Assembly (NCBI GenBank): GCA_016872555.1
Contig: VGZO01000015.1
Span: forward strand, 1 to 64,000
Source of the DNA: Planctomycetota bacterium
Lineage (GTDB): Bacteria; Planctomycetota; Planctomycetia; Pirellulales; UBA1268
Direction of reading: 5' to 3'
DNA length: 64,000 nt
Positions 8,857 through 16,533 of this stretch are shown in pieces. A program made the translations under genes and the position numbers. The first letter of the stretch is position 1, and each line of letters begins with the position of its first letter. The notes beneath the pieces were generated by a model. It made no database searches. It saw only the letters and a program-made list of their open reading frames with translations, and had not been told where the DNA came from.

Positions 8857-11046
8857 TCAGCGCACCGCGGAGCGGCCTCGATCCCCACGACGCGCCGCGA
8901 ATCCGACCAACCCCGCCCCGACGGCGACGGCCAGCGCCGCGGCGGCGACGACGGCCGGCGGAAGGCGCGTCGCTCCCCCCGTGGCGATCTCCGCCAGCTG
9001 TTCGCCACCCGGGCCACCGGCCATGGCGACGAGCACCAGCGGCACGGCATTGTGGACGGCGTGGAGGACGATCGACGGCAGGATGCTGCCGGTCAGCACC
9101 CGCAGCGCGCCGGTCGCCAATCCCAGGGCGAAGGTCGCCGGCATCCGTTCGGGGAGGAGATGGGCCAGCGCGAACACCGCCGCCTGCGCCGCCACCGCCG
9201 CCACCGCCCGGCCACGCGACGGGGACACGCCGGCGAACGCGGCGAGCACCCAGCCGCGGTACAGCGTTTCCTCGGCGACGGCGGGGAGCAGCACCATCAG
9301 CACCGCGGAAAGCCACCAGGGCGTGTTCCCGAGAAGGTCGAGCAGCCGGCGCGTGAGGTCGCGGACGGCGGGCGAGCCGTCGCCGCCGCCGAGAGCCAAA
9401 AGCAGCGCCGCCGACAGGAAGAACAACCCGGCGCCGATCAGCCCCGCGCCCACGAGCGTGACGGCGCCGCGCGGCCCGCGTGCGGGGGAGGAGAGCCCGA
9501 GGGTGGTGCGCGTGTCGACCCGTTGCCAGGCGAGCATCGCCACCAACGGCAGGATCACCGCGATCCCCTGGTGCAGCGGGATCGAGAGGCGCAGATCACC
9601 CGGCGCGAGCCCCTGGAGATACCACACCAGCGCCAGCCCCGCGACCACCGGAATCGCTCCCTGGGCCACGCTCGGGACCTTCCGCCGGGCCGGCCGCGCC
9701 AGTCCGTGCGGTGCCGCGTCGGGACCGCGGAAGAGGATGTCTTCGTCGGCCAGCAGCAGGGCCGTGCCCTGGAGGAGCAGCGCCGTCAGCGCACCCGCCG
9801 ACGCCAGCGACAGCGCCACCAGCACCGGCACCGGCAGCCCCGGCCCCGGCCCCTCCGGACCGACCAGTGCCAACCGCGAGACGACGATCTGCCCGGCAAA
9901 CGGCACCGCCGCCAGCCAGGCCTTGCCGCGCAGCCCCGGCAGCAGCGCCGTCCCGGCCAGGGCACTGACCAGGAGGATCACCGGCGTGAGCGTGTTCTGT
10001 GCCTCCTTGCCGCTCTTCGAGGCGGTCGTCACCGCCAGGCAGGTCGCCGCGGCGATCGCCGCCAGGCCGACGAAGGCGACGAGGGTCGCCAGGCTGCCGG
10101 CCGACGGGTGGGCGATCTCCATGCTCATCCCCGCCGGCAGCATCCGCACCGCCGCGGCACCGGTCGCCGCGATCGAGAGGACGTTGGCCGCCAACGTCGC
10201 CAGCGTGATCGCGAACACGGCGAGGAACTTGCCGAGGACGATCTGGAGCGTGCTGCAGGGTGCCATCAGCAACGTCTCGATCGTGCCGCGCTCCTTCTCG
10301 CCGGCGATCGCGTCGATCGCCGGATAGAACGCCCCGGTGAGCGTCAGCACCGCCAGCAGCACGAGCACCGATCCGACCAGCGTCGGGCCGATGCTCGGGG
10401 CGACGGGGGCGGCCGCCGGCCCGTCGGGGAACGTCACACGGAGCGGTTCGAGGAACGCGCGCGGCAAGCCGGCGCCCCGGGCGCGGCGCGCGAGCGTGTC
10501 GGCCGCGACGTTGGCGACCAGCGCCTCCCAGAGCCGGGCGGCTCCGGGTTCGGCGTCGCGCGAGGTCGACAGCCGGGCGGTCACGGTGGCCGTGCCGTCG
10601 CCGTCGAGGGCGGCGAGCGTTCCCGCCGGGGCGTCGACGGCCACGTCGGCCGCGCCGCTGGCCAAGGCGCGATTGGCGACCGGATCGGGGAGCGGTTCGA
10701 TCTCGAAGCCCGCCGGCCAGTCGGCCGCCGCCGGGCCGCCGCGCGGGGGCGACGCTGCCACGGCGCGGAGTCGCTCGGCGAAGGGCAGGGCCTCGGCGCC
10801 GGTGACGGCGACGGCGAGGGTCGCGGTCGCCGCCTGCGATTCGATGTCGGCAACCACTGTCCGCAGGCCGAGGGCGCTGGCCAGCGCGACGATCGGGTAG
10901 GTGACCATCGGCAACAACAGCGTCACGAACAGCGTCCGGCGGTCGCGGACGAACTCCACCAGGTCGCGGCGCGCGATCGCCAGGGCGGCGGTGAAGCGCC
11001 CCGGGGGGGCGGGCGGGGCGGCGGCCGGCGGGATCGGGTCGGTCAT
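8857..11046 (-). CDS. ABC-2 permease (NatB-like) fused to CPBP intramembrane protease
   Basis: The 729-residue fusion has an ABC-2 permease half (residues 1-430): one membrane span near 40, a large extracytoplasmic loop (60-215), then several spans from 220 to 395 with the KERGTIETLLMAP element typical of NatB. The second half, from about 480, is a CPBP/Abi-type glutamate protease with EETLYR at 592-597 and His residues in FALAHL and LHAVHN. The permease would export an unknown substrate, sodium being the classical NatAB one, driven by the ATPase encoded immediately upstream (ATGA overlap). CPBP domains are proteases or membrane-protein chaperone-like; here the motif residues are present. Known planctomycete proteins share this architecture. 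The substrate and the target of the protease half are not predictable. Confidence 0.9.
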   Translation of the reverse strand: MTDPIPPAAAPPAPPGRFTAALAIARRDLVEFVRDRRTLFVTLLLPMVTYPIVALASALGLRTVVADIESQAATATLAVAVTGAEALPFAERLRAVAASPPRGGPAAADWPAGFEIEPLPDPVANRALASGAADVAVDAPAGTLAALDGDGTATVTARLSTSRDAEPGAARLWEALVANVAADTLARRARGAGLPRAFLEPLRVTFPDGPAAAPVAPSIGPTLVGSVLVLLAVLTLTGAFYPAIDAIAGEKERGTIETLLMAPCSTLQIVLGKFLAVFAITLATLAANVLSIAATGAAAVRMLPAGMSMEIAHPSAGSLATLVAFVGLAAIAAATCLAVTTASKSGKEAQNTLTPVILLVSALAGTALLPGLRGKAWLAAVPFAGQIVVSRLALVGPEGPGPGLPVPVLVALSLASAGALTALLLQGTALLLADEDILFRGPDAAPHGLARPARRKVPSVAQGAIPVVAGLALVWYLQGLAPGDLRLSIPLHQGIAVILPLVAMLAWQRVDTRTTLGLSSPARGPRGAVTLVGAGLIGAGLFFLSAALLLALGGGDGSPAVRDLTRRLLDLLGNTPWWLSAVLMVLLPAVAEETLYRGWVLAAFAGVSPSRGRAVAAVAAQAAVFALAHLLPERMPATFALGLATGALRVLTGSILPSIVLHAVHNAVPLVLVAMAGGPGGEQLAEIATGGATRLPPAVVAAAALAVAVGAGLVGFAARRGDRGRSAVR

Positions 11047-11780
11047 CGCGCCTCCGCGCCGGAGACGGCGGCGAAGAACGCCTGTTCGAGGTCGCCCCCC
11101 GGGCCGACGAGCTCGTCGCGGGTGCCCGCCGCCACCACCCGGCCGCCGTGGATCACCACGAACCGGTCGCAGCGCCGTTCGATCTCGTGGAGCCGGTGGG
11201 TGGAGACGAGGATCGCGTGACCGGCGTCGCGCAGTCCGGTGAGGATGTCGAGCAGGTCGCGGGCCCCGATCACGTCGAGGGCGCTGGTCGGTTCGTCGAG
11301 GACCAGGGCCGGCGGGTCGTGGACCAGCGCCCGGCCGACCGAGACACGCTGCCGCTGCCCCGACGACAGCCGGCCGGCCGGCCGATCGGCGCAGGAGCCG
11401 AGCCCGAGGGCGGCGACGAGCCGGTCGACCCGGTCGGCCAGCGCCGCACCATCGAGCCCGTGGAGACGGCCGAACGAGCCGAAGATCTCGCGCGGCGAGA
11501 GCCGATCCGGGACGCCGGTGGTGGCGGAGACGTAGCCCAGTCGACGGCGCACGGCGACCGGGTCGGCGCTGGCATCGCAGCCGGCGACGGAGGCCGTGCC
11601 CGCCGTCGGCGTCAGGAGCGTCGCCAGCACGCGGAGGGTCGTCGTCTTGCCGGCCCCGTTGGCCCCCAGCAGGCCGACCATCTCGCCGGGCTCGACGGCG
11701 AACGAGACGCCGTCGACGGCGCGGACGACGCTGCCGTCGCCGGAGCGGTAGTGCTTCACCAGGTCGCGGACCACGATCAC
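11043..11780 (-). CDS. ABC transporter ATP-binding protein (NatA-like)
   Basis: This 245-residue ATPase powers the permease/CPBP fusion downstream. Visible are Walker A (LLGANGAGKTTTLR), the ABC signature LSSGQRQRVSVGRAL, Walker B ALVLDEPTSALD and the switch His in LVSTHRL. The start is GTG 11780, preceded by an AGGAGGGG ribosome-binding site four bases away; that site also spans the stop of the preceding permease gene, implying coupled translation. A longer in-frame ATG at 11819 would give 13 extra non-conserved Arg-rich residues and is rejected. The gene ends in an ATGA overlap with the permease-CPBP gene. Family and partner are secure; the transported substrate is not. Confidence 0.93.
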   Translation of the reverse strand: MIVVRDLVKHYRSGDGSVVRAVDGVSFAVEPGEMVGLLGANGAGKTTTLRVLATLLTPTAGTASVAGCDASADPVAVRRRLGYVSATTGVPDRLSPREIFGSFGRLHGLDGAALADRVDRLVAALGLGSCADRPAGRLSSGQRQRVSVGRALVHDPPALVLDEPTSALDVIGARDLLDILTGLRDAGHAILVSTHRLHEIERRCDRFVVIHGGRVVAAGTRDELVGPGGDLEQAFFAAVSGAEAR

Positions 11781-11781
11781 G

Positions 11782-12567
11782 CTACCCCTCCTCGCTCGGC
11801 GGAAACTGCCGGCGCTCAAGGATAACGATCGCCACGGTGAGGAGGACGACGGCGAGGACGACCACCGCGCCGCACTGGACCCACGCCGGCTGCGGATCGA
11901 CGATCAGCTTCAGCTGGGCGGGGATCTTCTTCTGCCAGTCCAACCCCTGGACCAGCAGGCTGCGCAGCCGGAGGCTGACGGTCGCCTGGTTGACGATCGC
12001 GGGGAGGAACCCGGCGAGGTACTCGACGACCACCGCCACGCCGACGCTGGCGACCAGCGCCCGGCTGGGCATCACCACCGCCGGCAGCGCGAACAGCGCC
12101 CCGCGCCCGACGCTCGAGACCACGACCAACCCGGTGAACACCAGGATCAGCCCGAGCGGCTCGCTCATCCCGCCGACGATGACCGCCACCACCAGCGCCA
12201 GCACGCCGATCGTCGAGGTCCACACGACCGAGGCGACAAACGTGCCCAGGACCAGCGCCCGGCGGCCACCGGGACGGGTGGCGACGTGGACCCAGGTGCC
12301 GCGCTCCAGCTCGTCGGCGACCGCCGGGCACATCGTCACCAGCAACCCCAGCATGCAGACCGCTTCCGGCACCAACGCATAGAGCAGCACCGCCCAGACG
12401 TCGCGGTCGGGATCGACGCGCACCGCGCGGCGGACCGCGAGGACCACCAGCGCCGGAAAGGCCACGCCCAGCGCCGCCAGCGCCAGACGGGGCGCCGTCC
12501 GCAGCCGCGCCAGCTGGAAGCCGGCGACGGCGAGCGTGGCATCGAGCGTGTCGCGCCAGCCGTTCAT
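11782..12567 (-). CDS. ABC transporter permease, six-span type
   Basis: The 261-residue hydrophobic protein has about six predicted membrane segments, starting MNGWRDTLDATLAVAG with a conserved cytoplasmic N terminus of ABC-2 permeases, and a GTWVHVATRPGGRRALVLGTF cytoplasmic loop. Its ATG at 12567 overlaps the stop of the ATPase gene at 12564 (ATGA), so the two form one exporter. The open frame continues upstream to 12804 but only as an Arg-rich shadow. It sits between two ATPase genes; overlap and spacing pair it with the upstream one. The substrate is unknown. Confidence 0.85.
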   Translation of the reverse strand: MNGWRDTLDATLAVAGFQLARLRTAPRLALAALGVAFPALVVLAVRRAVRVDPDRDVWAVLLYALVPEAVCMLGLLVTMCPAVADELERGTWVHVATRPGGRRALVLGTFVASVVWTSTIGVLALVVAVIVGGMSEPLGLILVFTGLVVVSSVGRGALFALPAVVMPSRALVASVGVAVVVEYLAGFLPAIVNQATVSLRLRSLLVQGLDWQKKIPAQLKLIVDPQPAWVQCGAVVVLAVVLLTVAIVILERRQFPPSEEG

Positions 12568-13493
12568 GACGAGGCAGTACCCCGGTGGAGTTGCACGAGG
12601 CGCGAGAACAGGCCCTCGAGCGACCTGTCGGCGGGGACGAGCGATGCCACCGCGATCCCGTCGGCGGTGGCGGCGGCGACCGCCGCGCTGACGATGTCGG
12701 GGGCCCGCGTGGAGATCGTGATCGCCCCCGAGTCTTCGAGCCGCAGCCCGGAGCAGGCGTCGAGGCCGACGAGCCGCGCGGCGAGTCGCCGGGGGTCGTC
12801 GCAATGCACGACCAGCTCGATCGGCAGCGAATCGACCAGCGCCGCGATCTCGGCGACCGATCCGCTGGCCACCATCCTCCCGCCGAGGATCACCGCCAGG
12901 CCGGCATGGAGGGCCTCGATCTCGTGGAGCAGGTGGCTGGCCACCAGCAGCGACCGCTCCAGTGCCCAGTCACGGACCAGCGCGACCAGATCGTGGCGGG
13001 CGACGGGATCGAGGCCGACGAACGGCTCGTCGAGGACGAGCAGATCGGGCTCGTGGGCGATCGCGCCGGCGAGCTTGGCGCGCTGCCGCATCCCCTTGGA
13101 GAGCGTCCCCAGCGGCCGTCCGGCCGCCTCGCGGAGCCCGACCCGCGCCAGTGTCCGCTCCGCGCGGATCGCGGCGTCGGCAACCGAGAACCCGGAGAGC
13201 CGGAGAAGGTACCGGACCCACTCCAGTGGCGTCGCCCGGCGCTCGGTGATGTCGGAGGCGGGGCAGTAGCCGATGCGGCGGAGGACCCGGTCGTTGTTGA
13301 ACGGCGCTTCGCCGAACACCTCGACCCGGCCCATCGACGGCCGGAGTTGGCCGGTCACCAGGCCGATGAACGTGGTTTTCCCCGCGCCGTTGGGCCCGAG
13401 GAGGCCGTGGGCCCCCTGGCCGAGGTCGACGGTCACGTCGTTGACGCCGATCACCGTCCCGTAGAGCTTGGTGACGTGGTTGAAGTGGAGCAT
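12564..13493 (-). CDS. ABC transporter ATP-binding protein
   Basis: The 309-residue ATPase shows Walker A (LLGPNGAGKTTFIGL), the signature LSKGMRQRAKLAGAI, Walker B LLVLDEPFVGLDP and a C-terminal extension of about 90 residues that probably regulates or contacts the permease, as in multidrug and Yhi/CcmA-like exporters. It is translationally coupled to the six-span permease at 11782. A gap of 61 bases separates it from the preceding permease gene, short enough for one transcript. The cargo is unknown. Confidence 0.92.
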   Translation of the reverse strand: MLHFNHVTKLYGTVIGVNDVTVDLGQGAHGLLGPNGAGKTTFIGLVTGQLRPSMGRVEVFGEAPFNNDRVLRRIGYCPASDITERRATPLEWVRYLLRLSGFSVADAAIRAERTLARVGLREAAGRPLGTLSKGMRQRAKLAGAIAHEPDLLVLDEPFVGLDPVARHDLVALVRDWALERSLLVASHLLHEIEALHAGLAVILGGRMVASGSVAEIAALVDSLPIELVVHCDDPRRLAARLVGLDACSGLRLEDSGAITISTRAPDIVSAAVAAATADGIAVASLVPADRSLEGLFSRLVQLHRGTASS

Positions 13494-13554
13494 CGGTCGG
13501 GACCGCGGGTGGCTGGGCTTCCGGCGCCGGGCCGGCGATCGCAGTGGGGGTCTG

Positions 13555-14685
13555 TCAGACGCGCGCCGGAGCCCCGACCCTGTTGACGAGCACCGCGCCG
13601 GCGACGAGGGACAGCACCGACAGCGACAGGACCGGGGGAATGATCACGTCCGGCCGGCGTTCGATCCCGAACACCGCCGCCTGGACCACGCCCAGGGCAT
13701 GGTACGGGGACAGCCACGCCCAGCGGTCGGGCCGGGCGTCGATCCCGCCGGCACGCCGCAACCACTGCAACGGCTCGGGCGGTGGCCGCCGGCGCGGCGG
13801 TGCGCGGCCCGGGAAAGACCGCTGTTCCAGGTCGTCGTCGAGGGGCATGGCCGTGGAGTACGCGGACGCTTCCACCCGGTCGACCGCTTCGGCGGCCATC
13901 ATGTCGGCGGTGGTGAGGGCTCCGTGGGCGACCCAGCAGGCACCCCAGGTGGCGAACCAGGCGAAGCTGGCGATCCGGCTCTCCAGCGTCAGCGACGAGT
14001 AGGCCAAGGCCATCAACACCGTCGGCAGCGCGAGGGTCAGCGCCGAGACGACGATCCGCAGCGGCAAGTCCCAGGTCGTCAGCACGACCTGGAGGCTGGG
14101 GCTGACGAGGACGCCGAGCACCCACAGCGCCAAGGCCGGCAGCATCGTGATCGCCGCCACGAGCATGGCGAGGACGACGAGTTTTCCGACGATGTAGTCG
14201 ATCTCCCGGACCGGCCGGGTGAAGTACACCAGCCAGGCCTTGGCACGCAGGTCGCGCGAAACCAACGCCGGGGCCACCAGCCCGACCACGATCGCCAGGA
14301 GCAGCGCCTGCGGGGCGCGCATGAACGCCAGCAGCAGCCGCGACCAGACGATGTGGCGGAGCTCGTCGGTCGTGGGGCCGTCGGCCGAGGGGCGGCCGCC
14401 GAGGGCGTTGGCGATCACGGTGCCGAGGGCGCCGATGTTGTCGATCGCCTGGTCGAGCCGCAGCCGGGGACGCATCGGCCCGAGGAGGCCGTCCTCGACG
14501 GCCTGCTCGAAGGCGAAGAACGCGAACGCGAACACGATGCCGGGCGTCCAGGCGAACAGCACCGCGCGCCTCAGCCAGCGGCTCTTCCAGGCCAGCTTGA
14601 TGCCCGTCAGGGCGATCACCCCGGCGGCCGAACCGGTCGCCACTCGGCCGCGCCACGGGCGGTAGCCGACGTCATGGAGCGGCAT
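13555..14685 (-). CDS. ABC transporter permease
   Basis: The 376-residue membrane protein begins with MPLHDVGYRPWRGR, a motif common at the start of planctomycete exporters of this group. About six membrane segments follow, with a soluble loop between the first two (residues 65-110) and the YFTRPVREIDYIVGKLVVL element next to a transmembrane helix. Its start lies inside the end of the ATPase gene at 14672 (14-base overlap), which ties the two together as one exporter. The last 90 residues contain an Arg/Pro-rich cytoplasmic loop (FPGRAPPRRRPPPEPLQ). The substrate cannot be inferred. Confidence 0.87.
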   Translation of the reverse strand: MPLHDVGYRPWRGRVATGSAAGVIALTGIKLAWKSRWLRRAVLFAWTPGIVFAFAFFAFEQAVEDGLLGPMRPRLRLDQAIDNIGALGTVIANALGGRPSADGPTTDELRHIVWSRLLLAFMRAPQALLLAIVVGLVAPALVSRDLRAKAWLVYFTRPVREIDYIVGKLVVLAMLVAAITMLPALALWVLGVLVSPSLQVVLTTWDLPLRIVVSALTLALPTVLMALAYSSLTLESRIASFAWFATWGACWVAHGALTTADMMAAEAVDRVEASAYSTAMPLDDDLEQRSFPGRAPPRRRPPPEPLQWLRRAGGIDARPDRWAWLSPYHALGVVQAAVFGIERRPDVIIPPVLSLSVLSLVAGAVLVNRVGAPARV

Positions 14686-15646
14686 GATCGGCCTCCCGGA
14701 GTGCTGCCACGAACACCTCCTCGAGCGGCCGCCGCACCGGCTCGAACTGCCTGACCCGTGTCGCCGCGTCGCGGGCCGCTTCCCAGACCGCTCCGAGGCG
14801 CTCCGGGCGCGTCGCGTCGACCCGCAGCTCGATCCCGGTCGGCTCGTCGGCCGTCCGTGCCACGAGCCCGTGCCGGGCGAGGCTCGCCAAGAGCGTCTCC
14901 GGGTCGCCGTCGGCGACGAGGCGGTATTCCGGCCGGTCGGTGCCGGTGAGGTCGGCGATCGCCCCGGTCAGGCAGATGCGCCCCTGCGAGAGGACGACGA
15001 TGTCGTCGCAGATCGACTCGACGTCGGGGAGGACGTGGGTCGAGACGATCACCGTCTTGCCGTGCCGGCGGGCGAGCGAGACGAGGCGGCCGAGCATCGC
15101 CCGGCGTTCGATCGGGTCGAGGCCGTTGGTGGGCTCGTCGAGGATCACGAGGTCGGGGTCGTGGACGATCGCCGCGGCGAACGACACCTTCTGCTTCATC
15201 CCGACGCTGAGCGTCTCCACCGGCCGGTAGCGCTCCTGGCCGGCGTCGCACCAGTCGAGCACCTCGTGGGCGCGGCGCAGGGCCTCGGTGCCGGGAAGTC
15301 CGGAGAGCCGGGCGGCGTAGCAGACCATCTCCACCCCCGACAACCCCGGGATCGAGCACTCGTCCTCCGGCACCACGCCGAGCCGCTGCCGCACGGTGTG
15401 CGGCTCGCGATACGGATCGCGCCCGAACACCCGCACCCGCCCCGCCTCGAGCCGGACCAGCCCGAGGATCGCGCGGACGAGCGTGCTCTTGCCGGCGCCG
15501 TTGGGGCCCACCAGGCCGGTGATCCCTTGCCGGACCTCGAGCGACACGCTGTCGAGCACCGTCCGCGATCCATACCGCTTCACGAGCCCGTCGACCACCA
15601 ACGGTGGAAACGGGGTGGGATTGTCACCGGTGCGGGGAACGCTCAT
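14672..15646 (-). CDS. ABC transporter ATP-binding protein
   Basis: The 324-residue ATPase has Walker A (LVGPNGAGKSTLVR), the signature LSVGMKQKVSFAAAI, Walker B LVILDEPTNGLDP and the switch VSTHVL, then a C-terminal domain of about 100 residues typical of drug or antibiotic exporters. It overlaps the permease gene downstream by 14 bases. It starts only 9 bases after the frr stop codon, so it is probably cotranscribed with frr, an unusual linkage of an essential translation gene with an exporter. The start ATG at 15646 gives MSVPRTGDNPTPF before the conserved domain. Confidence 0.92.
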   Translation of the reverse strand: MSVPRTGDNPTPFPPLVVDGLVKRYGSRTVLDSVSLEVRQGITGLVGPNGAGKSTLVRAILGLVRLEAGRVRVFGRDPYREPHTVRQRLGVVPEDECSIPGLSGVEMVCYAARLSGLPGTEALRRAHEVLDWCDAGQERYRPVETLSVGMKQKVSFAAAIVHDPDLVILDEPTNGLDPIERRAMLGRLVSLARRHGKTVIVSTHVLPDVESICDDIVVLSQGRICLTGAIADLTGTDRPEYRLVADGDPETLLASLARHGLVARTADEPTGIELRVDATRPERLGAVWEAARDAATRVRQFEPVRRPLEEVFVAALREADHAAP

Positions 15647-15655
15647 CGCGGCCGG

Positions 15656-16216
15656 TCACTCCTCCATCACTTCCGCTTCCTTCGTCTTCGCCAGGTCGCC
15701 GACCCGGGCCTCGAAGCGTTTGGTGAGCTCCTGGACCTGGTCCTTGGCCCCCTTGCAGTCGTCCTCGGTGAGGCCGCCGTCGGCCTGCTCGGTGTCGGCC
15801 GCCTTGTTGGCGTCGCGGCGGACGTTGCGGATCGCGACCCGGGCCTCCTCGGCCAATTCCTTGATCCGCGCCCCCATCTTCCGGCGCACGTCGGTCGACA
15901 GCGCCGGCACGATGATCCGGATGACGCGGCCGTCGCTCTGCGGATTGAAGCCCAGATCGCTGGCCCGCAGCGCCTTCTCGATGTCCTTGATCGTGCCCGG
16001 GTCGAACGGGCGGACGACGATCTGGTTGGGCTCCGGGGCGCCGACGCTCGCCAGCGCCTTGATCGGCGTCGGCGAGCCGTAGACCTCGACGCGCAGCGAG
16101 TCGACGAGGCCGGGATTGGCCCGCCCGGTGCGGATCCCGGCCAGGGCGTGGCGGAACACATCCACCGCCTTCTCCATCCGCTCCTCGGCATCCAAAAGGA
16201 TGTCATCGACCGGCAT
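15656..16216 (-). CDS. frr: Ribosome recycling factor
   Basis: Splits post-termination ribosomes together with EF-G in the cytoplasm. The 186-residue length is exactly that of the family. Landmarks are MEKAVDVFRHALAGIRTGRA near the N terminus, the central PTPIKALASV...EPNQIVVRPFDP hinge region and KMGARIKELAEEARVAIRNVRRDAN in the long helix. The frame is open to 16390, but ATG 16216 gives the canonical MPVDDILLDAEERM start. In most bacteria frr follows pyrH directly; here rpsB, tsf and pyrH lie 11 kb away on the same strand, with an accessory block between. Downstream, an ABC ATPase begins after 9 bases. Identification is secure. Confidence 0.97.
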   Translation of the reverse strand: MPVDDILLDAEERMEKAVDVFRHALAGIRTGRANPGLVDSLRVEVYGSPTPIKALASVGAPEPNQIVVRPFDPGTIKDIEKALRASDLGFNPQSDGRVIRIIVPALSTDVRRKMGARIKELAEEARVAIRNVRRDANKAADTEQADGGLTEDDCKGAKDQVQELTKRFEARVGDLAKTKEAEVMEE

Positions 16217-16533
16217 GCCGTCGTCCCCCGGAGGTGCTCCGTCCGCGATCCACCCGGCGATTGTCGCCCGCCGCCGGAACCCGACGCAAGCGGCCCGCGG
16301 TTCCGGGGCCACCGCTGGCCTCCGGACGAGACGCGGAGGCGAAGGCGACGCGCGAGAGCGGCGTGATTCCGTCGAAACGGGCGAAATCACGGTTCTCGGT
16401 GAGGAGCGTCGTCGCGCCGTGCTCGGCGGGGCAGACTACCGCGCTCTGGGCACGTTGCGGAACGGGATCGACCAGGGCATGCTCGCAGCCGGCGTGGACT
16501 TCGGTCGCTCACTTCCCCCATCGAAAGCCGAAC
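16217..16533. other. Divergent intergenic region frr/sulfatase with a nested hairpin
   Basis: This 317-base region separates frr (-) from the sulfatase fusion (+) and must hold both promoters; I cannot place a convincing -35/-10 pair on either strand. It contains a perfect nested hairpin at 16362-16391. The outer arms are CGTGATT and AATCACG, and the inner CCGT/ACGG stem closes a CGAA loop, which reads TTCG on the minus strand. A UUCG-capped stem would be very stable in a transcript running towards frr. No small ORF here looks coding. Confidence 0.4.
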
